Source: Pristionchus mayeri
Taxonomy: Eukaryota; Nematoda; Chromadorea; Rhabditida; Neodiplogasteridae
Reading direction: 5' to 3'
DNA: 64,000 nucleotides
Assembly (NCBI GenBank): GCA_036245805.1
Contig: BTRK01000001.1
Location: 39,568,995 to 39,632,994 of the forward strand
In this document: positions 51,351-64,000 of the stretch, one piece after another
How positions within the stretch are numbered: the stretch's first letter is position 1
How the letters are laid out: every line of letters begins with the position of its first letter
Made by a program: the position numbers and the translations under genes
The notes under the pieces: generated by a model
What the model was told of the DNA's origin: nothing
Seen by the model: the letters and a program-made list of their open reading frames with translations, nothing else
The model's database searches: none

Positions 51351-54300
51351 GTGGGAGCTACATTCGTGTCATCTGTTCCCTGGATATGGGTGAAGTCGAA
51401 AACAGCCTCGCTTCTACTCACGTTGTTGACAAATCTTTTCGGTCGTTTGAGTGCTCGTAAATCCGCAGGGAAATCGTTATTTTCACTCCTAGTAAAGCAT
51501 ATTTCTGTTATTGAATATATGTGGGAGTTACATTCGTGTCACTCGTTCCCGGGATATGGGTGAAGTCGAAAACAGCCTCGCTTCTACTCAATTTGTTGAC
51601 AAATCTTTTCGGTCGTTTGAGTGCTCGTAAATCCGCAGGGAAATCGTTATTTTCACTCCTAGTAAAGCATATTTATGTTATTGAATTGATGTGGGAGCTA
51701 CATTAGTGTCACTCGTTCCCGGGATATGGGTGAAGTCGAAAACAGCCTCGCTTCTACTCAATTTGTTGACAAATCTTTTCGGTCGTTTGAGTGCTCGTAA
51801 ATCCGCAGGGAAATCGTTATTTTCACTCCTAGTAAAGCATATTTCTGTTATTGAATTGATGTGGGAGCTACATTCGTGTCATCTGTTCCCTGGATGTGGG
51901 TGAAGTCGAAAACAGCCTCGCTTCTACTCAATTTGTTGACAAATCTTTTCGGTCGTTTGAGTGCTCGTAAATCCGCAGGGAAATCGTTATTTTCACTCCT
52001 AGTAAAGCATATTTCTGTTATTGAATTGATGTGGGAGCTACATTCGTGTCATCTGTTCCCTGGATATGGGTGAAGTCGAAAACAGCCTCGCTTCTACTCA
52101 CGTTGTTGACAAATCTTTTCGGTCGTTTGAGTGCTCGTAAATCCGCAGGGAAATCGTTATTTTCACTCCTAGTAAAGCATATTTCTGTTATTGAATATAT
52201 GTGGGAGTTACATTCGTGTCACTCGTTCCCGGGATATGGGTGAAGTCGAAAACAGCCTCGCTTCTACTCACGTTGTTGACAAATCTTTTCGGTCGTTTGA
52301 GTGCTCGTAAATCCGCAGGGAAATCGTTATTTTCACTCCTAGTAAAGCATATTTCTGTTATTGAATATATGTGGGAGTTACATTCGTGTCACTCGTTCCC
52401 GGGATATGGGTGAAGTCGAAAACAGCCTCGCTTCTACTCAATTTGTTGACAAATCTTTTCGGTCGTGTGAGTGCTCGTAAATCCGCAGGGAAATCGTTAT
52501 TTTCACTCCTAGTAAAGCATATTTATGTTATTGAATTGACGTGGGAGCTACATTCGTGTCATCTGTTCCCTGGATGTGGGCGAAGTCGAAAACAGCCTCG
52601 CTTCTACTCAATTTGTTGACAAATCTTTTCGGTCGTTTGAGTGCTCGTAAATCCGCAGGGAAATCGTTATTCTCACTCCTAGTAAAGCATATTTCTGTTA
52701 TTGAATATATGTGGGAGTTACATTCGTGTCACTCGTTCCTGGGATATGGGTGAAGTCGAAAACAGCCTCGCTTCTACTCAATTTGTTGACAAATCTTTTC
52801 GGTCGTGTGAGTGCTCGTAAATCCGCAGGGAAATCGTTATTTTCACTCCTAGTAAAGCATATTTATGTTATTGAATTGATGTGGGAGCTACATTAGTGTC
52901 ACTCGTTCCCGGGATATGGGTGAAGTCGAAAACAGCCTCGCTTCTACTCAATTTGTTGACAAATCTTTTCGGTCGTTTGAGTGCTCGTAAATCCGCAGGG
53001 AAATCGTTATTTTCACTCCTAGTAAAGCATATTTCTGTTATTGAATTGATGTGGGAGCTACATTCGTGTCATCTGTTCCCTGGATATGGATGAAGTCGAA
53101 AACAGCCTCGCTTTTACTCACGTTGTTGACAAATCTTTTCGGTCGTTTGAGTGCTCGTAAATCCGCAGGGAAATCGTTATTTTCACTCCTAGTAAAGCAT
53201 ATTTCTGTTATTGAATATATGTGGGAGTTACATTCGTGTCACTCGTTCCCGGGATATGGGTGAAGTCGAAAACAGCCTCGCTTCTACTAACGTTGTTGAC
53301 AAATCTTTTCGGTCGTTTGAGTGCTCGTAAATCCGCAGGGAAATCGTTATTTTCACTCCTAGTAAAGCATATTTCTGTTATTGAATATATGTGGGAGTTA
53401 CATTCGTGTCACTCGTTCCCGGGATATGGGTGAAGTCGAAAACAGCCTCGCTTCTACTCAATTTGTTGACAAATCTTTTCGGTCGTGTGAGTGCTCGTAA
53501 ATCCGCAGGGAAATCGTTATTTTCACTCCTAGTAAAGCATATTTCTGTTATTGAATTGATGTGGGAGCTACATTCGTGTCATCTGTTCCCTGGATATGGG
53601 TGAAGTCGAAAACAGCCTCGCTTCTACTCACGTTGTTGACAAATCTTTTCGGTCGTTTGAGTGCTCGTAAATCCGCAGGGAAATCGTTATTTTCACTCCT
53701 AGTAAAGCATATTTCTGTTATTGAATATATGTGGGAGTTACATTCGTGTCACTCGTTCCCGGGATATGGGTGAAGTCGAAAACAGCCTCGCTTCTACTCA
53801 ATTTGTTGACAAATCTTTTCGGTCGTTTGAGTGCTCGTAAATCCGCAGGGAAATCGTTATTTTCACTCCTAGTAAAGCATATTTATGTTATTGAATTGAT
53901 GTGGGAGCTACATTAGTGTCACTCGTTCCCGGGATATGGGTGAAGTCGAAAACAGCCTCGCTTCTACTCAATTTGTTGACAAATCTTTTCGGTCGTTTGA
54001 GTGCTCGTAAATCCGCAGGGAAATCGTTATTTTCACTCCTAGTAAAGCATATTTCTGTTATTGAATTGATGTGGGAGCTACATTCGTGTCATCTGTTCCC
54101 TGGATGTGGGTGAAGTCGAAAACAGCCTCGCTTCTACTCAATTTGTTGACAAATCTTTTCGGTCGTTTGAGTGCTCGTAAATCCGCAGGGAAATCGTTAT
54201 TTTCACTCCTAGTAAAGCATATTTCTGTTATTGAATTGATGTGGGAGCTACATTCGTGTCATCTGTTCCCTGGATATGGGTGAAGTCGAAAACAGCCTCG

Positions 54301-55770
54301 CTTCTACTCACGTTGTTGACAAATCTTTTCGGTCGTTTGAGTGCTCGTAAATCCGCAGGGAAATCGTTATTTTCACTCCTAGTAAAGCATATTTCTGTTA
54401 TTGAATATATGTGGGAGTTACATTCGTGTCACTCGTTCCCGGGATATGGGTGAAGTCGAAAACAGCCTCGCTTCTACTCACGTTGTTGACAAATCTTTTC
54501 GGTCGTTTGAGTGCTCGTAAATCCGCAGGGAAATCGTTATTTTCACTCCTAGTAAAGCATATTTCTGTTATTGAATATATGTGGGAGTTACATTCGTGTC
54601 ACTCGTTCCCGGGATATGGGTGAAGTCGAAAACAGCCTCGCTTCTACTCAATTTGTTGACAAATCTTTTCGGTCGTGTGAGTGCTCGTAAATCCGCAGGG
54701 AAATCGTTATTTTCACTCCTAGTAAAGCATATTTATGTTATTGAATTGACGTGGGAGCTACATTCGTGTCATCTGTTCCCTGGATGTGGGCGAAGTCGAA
54801 AACAGCCTCGCTTCTACTCAATTTGTTGACAAATCTTTTCGGTCGTTTGAGTGCTCGTAAATCCGCAGGGAAATCGTTATTCTCACTCCTAGTAAAGCAT
54901 ATTTCTGTTATTGAATATATGTGGGAGTTACATTCGTGTCACTCGTTCCTGGGATATGGGTGAAGTCGAAAACAGCCTCGCTTCTACTCAATTTGTTGAC
55001 AAATCTTTTCGGTCGTGTGAGTGCTCGTAAATCCGCAGGGAAATCGTTATTTTCACTCCTAGTAAAGCATATTTATGTTATTGAATTGATGTGGGAGCTA
55101 CATTAGTGTCACTCGTTCCCGGGATATGGGTGAAGTCGAAAACAGCCTCGCTTCTACTCAATTTGTTGACAAATCTTTTCGGTCGTTTGAGTGCTCGTAA
55201 ATCCGCAGGGAAATCGTTATTTTCACTCCTAGTAAAGCATATTTCTGTTATTGAATTGATGTGGGAGCTACATTCGTGTCATCTGTTCCCTGGATATGGA
55301 TGAAGTCGAAAACAGCCTCGCTTTTACTCACGTTGTTGACAAATCTTTTCGGTCGTTTGAGTGCTCGTAAATCCGCAGGGAAATCGTTATTTTCACTCCT
55401 AGTAAAGCATATTTCTGTTATTGAATATATGTGGGAGTTACATTCGTGTCACTCGTTCCCGGGATATGGGTGAAGTCGAAAACAGCCTCGCTTCTACTAA
55501 CGTTGTTGACAAATCTTTTCGGTCGTTTGAGTGCTCGTAAATCCGCAGGGAAATCGTTATTTTCACTCCTAGTAAAGCATATTTCTGTTATTGAATATAT
55601 GTGGGAGTTACATTCGTGTCACTCGTTCCCGGGATATGGGTGAAGTCGAAAACAGCCTCGCTTCTACTCAATTTGTTGACAAATCTTTTCGGTCGTGTGA
55701 GTGCTCGTAAATCCGCAGGGAAATCGTTATTTTCACTCCTAGTAAAGCATATTTATGTTATTGAATTGAC
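51351..55770 (+). repeat. B 13-monomer block (2210 bp) tandemly duplicated
   Basis: The monomer types at 51351-53560 repeat in the same order at 53561-55770. Markers at the same offset are GGGCGAAGTCG (52579 and 54789), TTATTCTCACTCC and CTCGTTCCTGGG just after it, GATATGGATGAAG (53089 and 55299), CTTTTACTCACG and CTTCTACTAACG. I saw no difference in the markers I compared. It is a very recent tandem duplication, or an assembly repetition. Confidence 0.9.
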
Positions 55771-56450
55771 GTGGGAGCTACATTCGTGTCATCTGTTCCC
55801 TGGATGTGGGTGAAGTCGAAAACAGCCTCGCTTCTACTCAATTTGTTGACAAATCTTTTCGGTCGTTTGAGTGCTCGTAAATCCGCAGGGAAATCGTTAT
55901 TTTCACTCCTAGTAAAGCATATTTATGTTATTGAATTGATGTGGGAGCTACATTAGTGTCACTCGTTCCCGGGATATGGGTGAAGTCGAAAACAGCCTCG
56001 CTTCTACTCACGTTGTTGACAAATCTTTTCGGTCGTGTGAGTGCTCGTAAATCCGCAGGGAAATCGTTATTTTCACTCCTAGTAAAGCATATTTATGTTA
56101 TTGAATTGACGTGGGAGCTACATTCGTGTCATCTGTTCCCTGGATGTGGGTGAAGTCGAAAACAGCCTCGCTTCTACTCAATTTGTTGACAAATCTTTTC
56201 GGTCGTTTGAGTGCTCGTAAATCCGCAGGGAAATCGTTATTTTCACTCCTAGTAAAGCATATTTATGTTATTGAATTGATGTGGGAGCTACATTAGTGTC
56301 ACTCGTTCCCGGGATATGGGTGAAGTCGAAAACAGCCTCGCTTCTACTCAATTTGTTGACAAATCTTTTCGGTCGTTTGAGTGCTCGTAAATCCGCAGGG
56401 AAATCGTTATTTTCACTCCTAGTAAAGCATATTTATGTTATTGAATTGAT

Positions 56451-59400
56451 GTGGGAGCTACATTAGTGTCACTCGTTCCCGGGATATGGGTGAAGTCGAA
56501 AACAGCCTCGCTTCTACTCAATTTGTTGACAAATCTTTTCGGTCGTTTGAGTGCTCGTAAATCCGCAGGGAGATCGTTATTTTCACTCCTAGTAAAGCAT
56601 ATTTCTGTTATTGAATTGATGTGGGAGCTACATTCGTGTCATCTGTTCCCTGGATATGGGTGAAGTCGAAAACAGCCTCGCTTCTACTCACGTTGTTGAC
56701 AAATCTTTTCGGTCGTTTGAGTGCTCGTAAATCCGCAGGGAAATCGTTATTTTCACTCCTAGTAAAGCATATTTCTGTTATTGAATATATGTGGGAGTTA
56801 CATTCGTGTCACTCGTTCCCGGGATATGGGTGAAGTCGAAAACAGCCTCGCTTCTAGTCACGTTGTTGACAAATCTTTTCGGTCGTTTGAGTGCTCGTAA
56901 ATCCGCAGGGAAATCGTTATTTTCACTCCTAGTAAAGCATATTTCTGTTATTGAATATATGTGGGAGTTACATTCGTGTCACTCGTTCCCGGGATATGGG
57001 TGAAGTCGAAAACAGCCTCGCTTCTACTCACGTTGTTGACAAATCTTTTCGGTCGTTTGAGTGCTCGTAAATCCGCAGGGAAATCGTTATTTTCACTCCT
57101 AGTAAAGCATATTTCTGTTATTGAATATATGTGGGAGTTACATTCGTGTCACTCGTTCCCGGGATATGGGTGAAGTCGAAAACAGCCTCGCTTCTAGTCA
57201 CGTTGTTGACAAATCTTTTCGGTCGTTTGAGTGCTCGTAAATCCGCAGGGAAATCGTTATTTTCACTCCTAGTAAAGCATATTTCTGTTATTGAATATAT
57301 GTGGGAGTTACATTCGTGTCACTCGTTCCCGGGATATGGGTGAAGTCGAAAACAGCCTCGCTTCTACTCAATTTGTTGACAAATCTTTTCGGTCGTGTGA
57401 GTGCTCGTAAATCCGCAGGGAAATCGTTATTTTCACTCCTAGTAAAGCATATTTATGTTATTGAATTGACGTGGGAGCTACATTCGTGTCATCTGTTCCC
57501 TGGATGTGGGTGAAGTCGAAAACAGCCTCGCTTCTACTCAATTTGTTGACAAATCTTTTCGGTCGTTTGAGTGCTCGTAAATCCGCAGGGAAATCGTTAT
57601 TTTCACTCCTAGTAAAGCATATTTCTGTTATTGAATATATGTGGGAGTTACATTCGTGTCACTCGTTCCCGGGATATGGGTGAAGTCGAAAACAGCCTCG
57701 CTTCTAGTCACGTTGTTGACAAATCTTTTCGGTCGTTTGAGTGCTCGTAAATCCGCAGGGAAATCGTTATTTTCACTCCTAGTAAAGCATATTTCTGTTA
57801 TTGAATATATGTGGGAGTTACATTCGTGTCACTCGTTCCCGGGATATGGGTGAAGTCGAAAACAGCCTCGCTTCTACTCACGTTGTTGACAAATCTTTTC
57901 GGTCGTTTGAGTGCTCGTAAATCCGCAGGGAAATCGTTATTTTCACTCCTAGTAAAGCATATTTCTGTTATTGAATATATGTGGGAGTTACATTCGTGTA
58001 ACTCGTTCCCGGGATATGGGTGAAGTCGAAAACAGCCTCGCTTCTAGTCACGTTGTTGACAAATCTTTTCGGTCGTTTGAGTGCTCGTAAATCCGCAGGG
58101 AAATCGTTATTTTCACTCCTAGTAAAGCATATTTCTGTTATTGAATATATGTGGGAGCTACATTAGTGTCACTCGTTCCCGGGATATGGGTGAAGTCGAA
58201 AACAGCCTCGCTTCTACTCAATTTGTTGACAAATCTTTTCGGTCGTTTGAGTGCTCGTAAATCCGCAGGGAGATCGTTATTTTCACTCCTAGTAAAGCAT
58301 ATTTCTGTTATTGAATTGATGTGGGAGCTACATTCGTGTCATCTGTTCCCTGGATATGGGTGAAGTCGAAAACAGCCTCGCTTCTACTCACGTTGTTGAC
58401 AAATCTTTTCGGTCGTTTGAGTGCTCGTAAATCCGCAGGGAAATCGTTATTTTCACTCCTAGTAAAGCATATTTCTGTTATTGAATATATGTGGGAGTTA
58501 CATTCGTGTCACTCGTTCCCGGGATATGGGTGAAGTCGAAAACAGCCTCGCTTCTAGTCACGTTGTTGACAAATCTTTTCGGTCGTTTGAGTGCTCGTAA
58601 ATCCGCAGGGAAATCGTTATTTTCACTCCTAGTAAAGCATATTTCTGTTATTGAATATATGTGGGAGTTACATTCGTGTCACTCGTTCCCGGGATATGGG
58701 TGAAGTCGAAAACAGCCTCGCTTCTACTCACGTTGTTGACAAATCTTTTCGGTCGTTTGAGTGCTCGTAAATCCGCAGGGAAATCGTTATTTTCACTCCT
58801 AGTAAAGCATATTTCTGTTATTGAATATATGTGGGAGTTACATTCGTGTCACTCGTTCCCGGGATATGGGTGAAGTCGAAAACAGCCTCGCTTCTAGTCA
58901 CGTTGTTGACAAATCTTTTCGGTCGTTTGAGTGCTCGTAAATCCGCAGGGAAATCGTTATTTTCACTCCTAGTAAAGCATATTTCTGTTATTGAATATAT
59001 GTGGGAGTTACATTCGTGTCACTCGTTCCCGGGATATGGGTGAAGTCGAAAACAGCCTCGCTTCTACTCAATTTGTTGACAAATCTTTTCGGTCGTGTGA
59101 GTGCTCGTAAATCCGCAGGGAAATCGTTATTTTCACTCCTAGTAAAGCATATTTATGTTATTGAATTGACGTGGGAGCTACATTCGTGTCATCTGTTCCC
59201 TGGATGTGGGTGAAGTCGAAAACAGCCTCGCTTCTACTCAATTTGTTGACAAATCTTTTCGGTCGTTTGAGTGCTCGTAAATCCGCAGGGAAATCGTTAT
59301 TTTCACTCCTAGTAAAGCATATTTCTGTTATTGAATATATGTGGGAGTTACATTCGTGTCACTCGTTCCCGGGATATGGGTGAAGTCGAAAACAGCCTCG

Positions 59401-59850
59401 CTTCTAGTCACGTTGTTGACAAATCTTTTCGGTCGTTTGAGTGCTCGTAAATCCGCAGGGAAATCGTTATTTTCACTCCTAGTAAAGCATATTTCTGTTA
59501 TTGAATATATGTGGGAGTTACATTCGTGTCACTCGTTCCCGGGATATGGGTGAAGTCGAAAACAGCCTCGCTTCTACTCACGTTGTTGACAAATTTTTTC
59601 GGTCGTTTGAGTGCTCGTAAATCCGCAGGGAAATCGTTATTTTCACTCCTAGTAAAGCATATTTCTGTTATTGAATATATGTGGGAGTTACATTCGTGTA
59701 ACTCGTTCCCGGGATATGGGTGAAGTCGAAAACAGCCTCGCTTCTAGTCACGTTGTTGACAAATCTTTTCGGTCGTTTGAGTGCTCGTAAATCCGCAGGG
59801 AAATCGTTATTTTCACTCCTAGTAAAGCATATTTCTGTTATTGAATATAT
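56451..59850 (+). repeat. B 10-monomer block (1700 bp) tandemly duplicated
   Basis: Copies at 56451-58150 and 58151-59850 share GGGAGATCGTTATT (near 56569 and 58269), alternating CTTCTAGTCACG monomers and the unique CATTCGTGTAACTCG (near 57998 and 59698). One internal difference was noted: AAATCTTTTC in the first copy is AAATTTTTTC near 59595 in the second. Bases at the joint (TTGAATTGATG versus TTGAATATATG) also differ. Confidence 0.9.
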
Positions 59851-60999
59851 GTGGGAGTTACATTCGTGTCACTCGTTCCCGGGATATGGGTGAAGTCGAA
59901 AACAGCCTCGCTTCTACTCAATTTGTTGACAAATCTTTTCGGTCGTGTGAGTGCTCGTAAATCCGCAGGGAAATCGTTATTTTCACTCCTAGTAAAGCAT
60001 ATTTATGTTATTGAATTGACGTGGGAGCTACATTCGTGTCATCTGTTCCCTGGATGTGGGTGAAGTCGAAAACAGCCTCGCTTCTACTCAATTTGTTGAC
60101 AAATCTTTTCGGTCGTTTGAGTGCTCGTAAATCCGCAGGGAAATCGTTATTTTCACTCCTAGTAAAGCATATTTCTGTTATTGAATTGATGTGGGAGCTA
60201 CATTCGTGTCATCTGTTCCCTGGATATGGGTGAAGTCGAAAACAGCCTCGCTTCTACTCACGTTGTTGACAAATCTTTTCGGTCGTTTGAGTGCTCGTAA
60301 ATCCGCAGGGAAATCGTTATTTTCACTCCTAGTAAAGCATATTTCTGTTATTGAATATATGTGGGAGTTACATTCGTGTCACTCGTTCCCGGGATATGGG
60401 TGAAGTCGAAAACAGCCTCGCTTCTACTCAATTTGTTGACAAATCTTTTCGGTCGTGTGAGTGCTCGTAAATCCGCAGGGAAATCGTTATTTTCACTCCT
60501 AGTAAAGCATATTTATGTTATTGAATTGACGTGGGAGCTACATTCGTGTCATCTGTTCCCTGGATGTGGGTGAAGTCGAAAACAGCCTCGCTTCTACTCA
60601 ATTTGTTGACAAATCTTTTCGGTCGTTTGAGTGCTCGTAAATCCGCAGGGAAATCGTTATTTTCACTCCTAGTAAAGCATATTTCTGTTATTGAATATAT
60701 GTGGGAGTTACATTCGTGTCACTCGTTCCCGGGATATGGGTGAAGTCGAAAACAGCCTCGCTTCTACTCAATTTGTTGACAAATCTTTTCGGTCGTGTGA
60801 GTGCTCGTAAATCCGCAGGGAAATCGTTATTTTCACTCCTAGTAAAGCATATTTATGTTATTGAATTGACGTGGGAGCTACATTCGTGTCATCTGTTCCC
60901 TGGATATGGGTGAAGTCGAAAACAGCCTCGCTTCTACTCACGTTGTTGACAAATCTTTTCGGTCGTTTGAGTGCTCGTAAATCCGCAGGGAAATCGTTA

Positions 61000-63973
61000 T
61001 TTTCACTCCTAATAAAGCATATTTATGTTATTGAATTGATGTGGGAGCTACATTAGTGTCACTCGTTCCCGGGATATGGGTGAAGTCGAAAACAGCCTCG
61101 CTTCTACTCAATTTGTTGACAAATCTTTTCGGTCGTTTGAGTGCTCGTAAATCCGCAGGGAAATCGTTATTTTCACTCCTAGTAAAGCATATTTCTGTTA
61201 TTGAATTGATGTGGGAGCTACATTCGTGTCATCTGTTCCCTGGATATGGATGAAGTCGAAAACAGCCTCGCTTCTACTCACGTTGTTGACAAATCTTTTC
61301 GGTCGTTTGAGTGCTCGTAAATCCGCAGGGAAATCGTTATTTTCACTCCTAGTAAAGCATATTTCTGTTATTGAATATATGTGGGAGTTACATTCGTGTC
61401 ACTCGTTCCCGGGATATGGGTGAAGTCGAAAACAGCCTCGCTTCTACTCAATTTGTTGACAAATCTTTTCGGTCGTGTGAGTGCTCGTAAATCCGCAGGG
61501 AAATCGTTATTTTCACTCCTAGTAAAGCATATTTATGTTATTGAATTGACGTGGGAGCTACATTCGTGTCATCTGTTCCCTGGATGTGGGTGAAGTCGAA
61601 AACAGCCTCGCTTCTACTCAATTTGTTGACAAATCTTTTCGGTCGTTTGAGTGCTCGTAAATCCGCAGGGAAATCGTTATTTTCACTCCTAGTAAAGCAT
61701 ATTTCTGTTATTGAATATATGTGGGAGTTACATTCGTGTCACTCGTTCCCGGGATATGGGTGAAGTCGAAAACAGCCTCGCTTCTACTCAATTTGTTGAC
61801 AAATCTTTTCGGTCGTGTGAGTGCTCGTAAATCCGCAGGGAAATCGTTATTTTCACTCCTAGTAAAGCATATTTATGTTATTGAATTGACGTGGGAGCTA
61901 CATTCGTGTCATCTGTTCCCTGGATGTGGGTGAAGTCGAAAACAGCCTCGCTTCTACTCAATTTGTTGACAAATCTTTTCGGTCGTTTGAGTGCTCGTAA
62001 ATCCGCAGGGAAATCGTTTTTTTCACTCCTAATAAAGCATATTTATGTTATTGAATTGATGTGGGAGCTACATTAGTGTCACTCGTTCCCGGGATATGGG
62101 TGAAGTCGAAAACAGCCTCGCTTCTACTCAATTTGTTGACAAATCTTTTCGGTCGTTTGAGTGCTCGTAAATCCGCAGGGAAATCGTTATTTTCACTCCT
62201 AGTAAAGCATATTTCTGTTATTGAATTGATGTGGGAGCTACATTCGTGTCATCTGTTCCCTGGATATGGATGAAGTCGAAAACAGCCTCGCTTCTACTCA
62301 CGTTGTTGACAAATCTTTTCGGTCGTTTGAGTGCTCGTAAATCCGCAGGGAAATCGTTATTTTCACTCCTAGTAAAGCATATTTCTGTTATTGAATATAT
62401 GTGGGAGTTACATTCGTGTCACTCGTTCCCGGGATATGGGTGAAGTCGAAAACAGCCTCGCTTCTACTCAATTTGTTGACAAATCTTTTCGGTCGTGTGA
62501 GTGCTCGTAAATCCGCAGGGAAATCGTTATTTTCACTCCTAGTAAAGCATATTTATGTTATTGAATTGACGTGGGAGCTACATTCGTGTCATCTGTTCCC
62601 TGGATGTGGGTGAAGTCGAAAACAGCCACGCTTCTACTCAATTTGTTGACAAATCTTTTCGGTCGTTTGAGTGCTCGTAAATCCGCAGGGAAATCGTTAT
62701 TTTCACTCCTAGTAAAGCATATTTCTGTTATTGAATTGATGTGGGAGCTACATTCGTGTCATCTGTTCCCTGGATATGGGTGAAGTCGAAAACAGCCTCG
62801 CTTCTACTCACGTTGTTGACAAATCTTTTCGGTCGTTTGAGTGCTCGTAAATCCGCAGGGAAATCGTTATTTTCACTCCTAGTAAAGCATATTTCTGTTA
62901 TTGAATATATGTGGGAGTTACATTCGTGTCACTCGTTCCCGGGATATGGGTGAAGTCGAAAACAGCCTCGCTTCTACTCACGTTGTTGACAAATCTTTTC
63001 GGTCGTTTGAGTGCTCGTAAATCCGCAGGGAAATCGTTATTTTCACTCCTAGTAAAGCATATTTCTGTTATTGAATATATGTGGGAGTTACATTCGTGTC
63101 ACTCGTTCCCGGGATATGGGTGAAGTCGAAAACAGCCTCGCTTCTACTCAATTTGTTGACAAATCTTTTCGGTCGTGTGAGTGCTCGTAAATCCGCAGGG
63201 AAATCGTTATTTTCACTCCTAGTAAAGCATATTTATGTTATTGAATTGACGTGGGAGCTACATTCGTGTCATCTGTTCCCTGGATGTGGGTGAAGTCGAA
63301 AACAGCCTCGCTTCTACTCAATTTGTTGACAAATCTTTTCGGTCGTTTGAGTGCTCGTAAATCCGCAGGGAAATCGTTATTTTCACTCCTAGTAAAGCAT
63401 ATTTATGTTATTGAATTGATGTGGGAGCTACATTAGTGTCACTCTTTCCCGGGATATGGGTGAAGTCGAAAACAGCCTCGCTTCTACACAATTTGTTGAC
63501 AAATCTTTTCGGTCGTGTGAGTGCTCGTAAATCCGCAGGGAAATCGTTATTTTCACTCCTAGTAAAGCATATTTATGTTATTGAATTGACGTGGGAGCTA
63601 CATTCGTGTCATCTGTTCCCTGGATGTGGGTGAAGTCGAAAACAGCCTCGCTTCTACTCAATTTGTTGACAAATCTTTTCGGTCGTTTGAGTGCTCGTAA
63701 ATCCGCAGGGAAATCGTTTTTTTCACTCCTAATAAAGCATATTTATGTTATTGAATTGATGTGGGAGCTACATTAGTGTCACTCGTTCCCGGGATATGGG
63801 TGAAGTCGAAAACAGCCTCGCTTCTACTCAATTTGTTGACAAATCTTTTCGGTCGTTTGAGTGCTCGTAAATCCGCAGGGAAATCGTTATTTTCACTCCT
63901 AGTAAAGCATATTTCTGTTATTGAATTGATGTGGGAGCTACATTCGTGTCATCTGTTCCCTGGATATGGATGA
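61000..63973 (+). repeat. B variant group with AATAAAGCATATTTATG, repeated at 1020 and 1700 bp
   Basis: Monomers carrying CACTCCTAATAAAGC followed by CATTAGTGTCAC and then GATATGGATGAAG occur at about 61010, 62030 and 63730, i.e. 6 and 10 monomers apart. The last two also share CGTTTTTTTCACTCC, absent from the first, so the third copy derives from the second. Confidence 0.82.
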
Positions 63974-64000
63974 AGTCGAAAACAGCCTCGCTTCTACTCA

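Larger units (their letters stand above)
40424..64000 (+). repeat. Satellite B, forward-oriented array, about 139 monomers of 170 bp
   Basis: This is the same 170-bp monomer as at 8.2-36.1 kb, now on the + strand and running past the right window edge. One base is missing in GCTTCACTCACG near 40705; from 40811 to 63761 the phase is exactly 135 x 170. Two subtypes alternate. B1 has GTGGGAGTTACATTC and CACTCGTTCCCGGG. B2 has GTGGGAGCTACATTC and CATCTGTTCCCTGG. Further types show CTCACGTTGTTGAC versus CTCAATTTGTTGAC, TTGAATATATG versus TTGAATTGACG, GGTCGTGTGAG, and CATTAGTGTCAC. Overlapping 61-82-residue open frames recur each monomer but shift frame (170 is not a multiple of 3) and are not genes. 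Confidence 0.97.

Noticed and set aside
10033..63973. Over 140 overlapping open frames of 61-82 residues, almost all variants of one 70-residue peptide
   Set aside because: They follow the satellite monomer, switch strand where the array switches, and each wraps into the next monomer out of frame before stopping. 170 bp is not a multiple of 3. They are by-products of the repeat with no gene-like isolation.
40424..64000. CENP-B-box-like site in each B monomer (TTCGTGTCACTCG)
   Set aside because: It fits the first half of the box but has CGTT where CGGG is needed, so the core does not match. No claim of centromere function.
1..64000. Telomere repeat, tRNA or rRNA genes
   Set aside because: No run of a short telomeric hexamer or heptamer and no tRNA/rRNA-like sequence was seen outside the satellites and the LINE.

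Overview
This is a eukaryotic, almost certainly invertebrate, satellite-DNA window. It has no resident host gene. About 94% of it is tandem repeat. The only protein-coding material is a decayed non-LTR retrotransposon (LINE) inserted in one array. The LINE's Jockey/CR1-type endonuclease and reverse transcriptase, the TA-flanked miniature transposon and the ~170-bp satellites all fit an animal genome. A nematode is plausible from the style of the LINE protein, but this is not proven here.

Layout: (1) 1-7600, satellite A, a head-to-tail array of a 172-bp monomer (about 44 copies), disturbed once by a 23-bp duplication. (2) 7601-8023, satellite C, about 2.4 diverged copies of a 173-176-bp unit. 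(3) 8024-8220, just over one monomer of the 170-bp satellite B on the + strand. (4) 8227-36135, about 161 B monomers on the - strand, containing a 464-bp MITE-like element at 18003-18466 with an 86-bp terminal inverted repeat and TA target duplication. (5) 36136-39904, a 5'-truncated, frameshifted LINE with an (AAAT)n-type tail and a 5-bp target duplication. (6) 39905-40376, the remaining - strand B monomers. (7) 40377-40423, a rearranged inversion junction. (8) 40424-64000, about 139 B monomers on the + strand, running off the window.

The B domain is therefore forward / reverse (~32 kb) / forward. Each switch of direction is a large near-palindrome. Within each array, variant monomers recur in register as higher-order repeats: 688 bp in A; 510, 680/681, 850, 1190, 2721 and 2891 bp offsets in the reverse B block; 680, 850, 1020, 1700 and 2210 bp offsets in the forward B block. 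This records recent local segmental amplification. The reverse block is built almost only from subtype B1 (carrying a TTCCCGGGAA palindrome). The forward block mixes B1 with subtype B2 (TTCCCTGGA). The LINE, the MITE and the second inversion junction all fall in one ~30-bp part of the 170-bp monomer.

I see no new gene system. What merits attention is structural: the forward-reverse-forward architecture with palindromic joints, the apparent insertion/breakage zone in the monomer, three differently sequenced satellites with one ~170-bp period, and the MITE.
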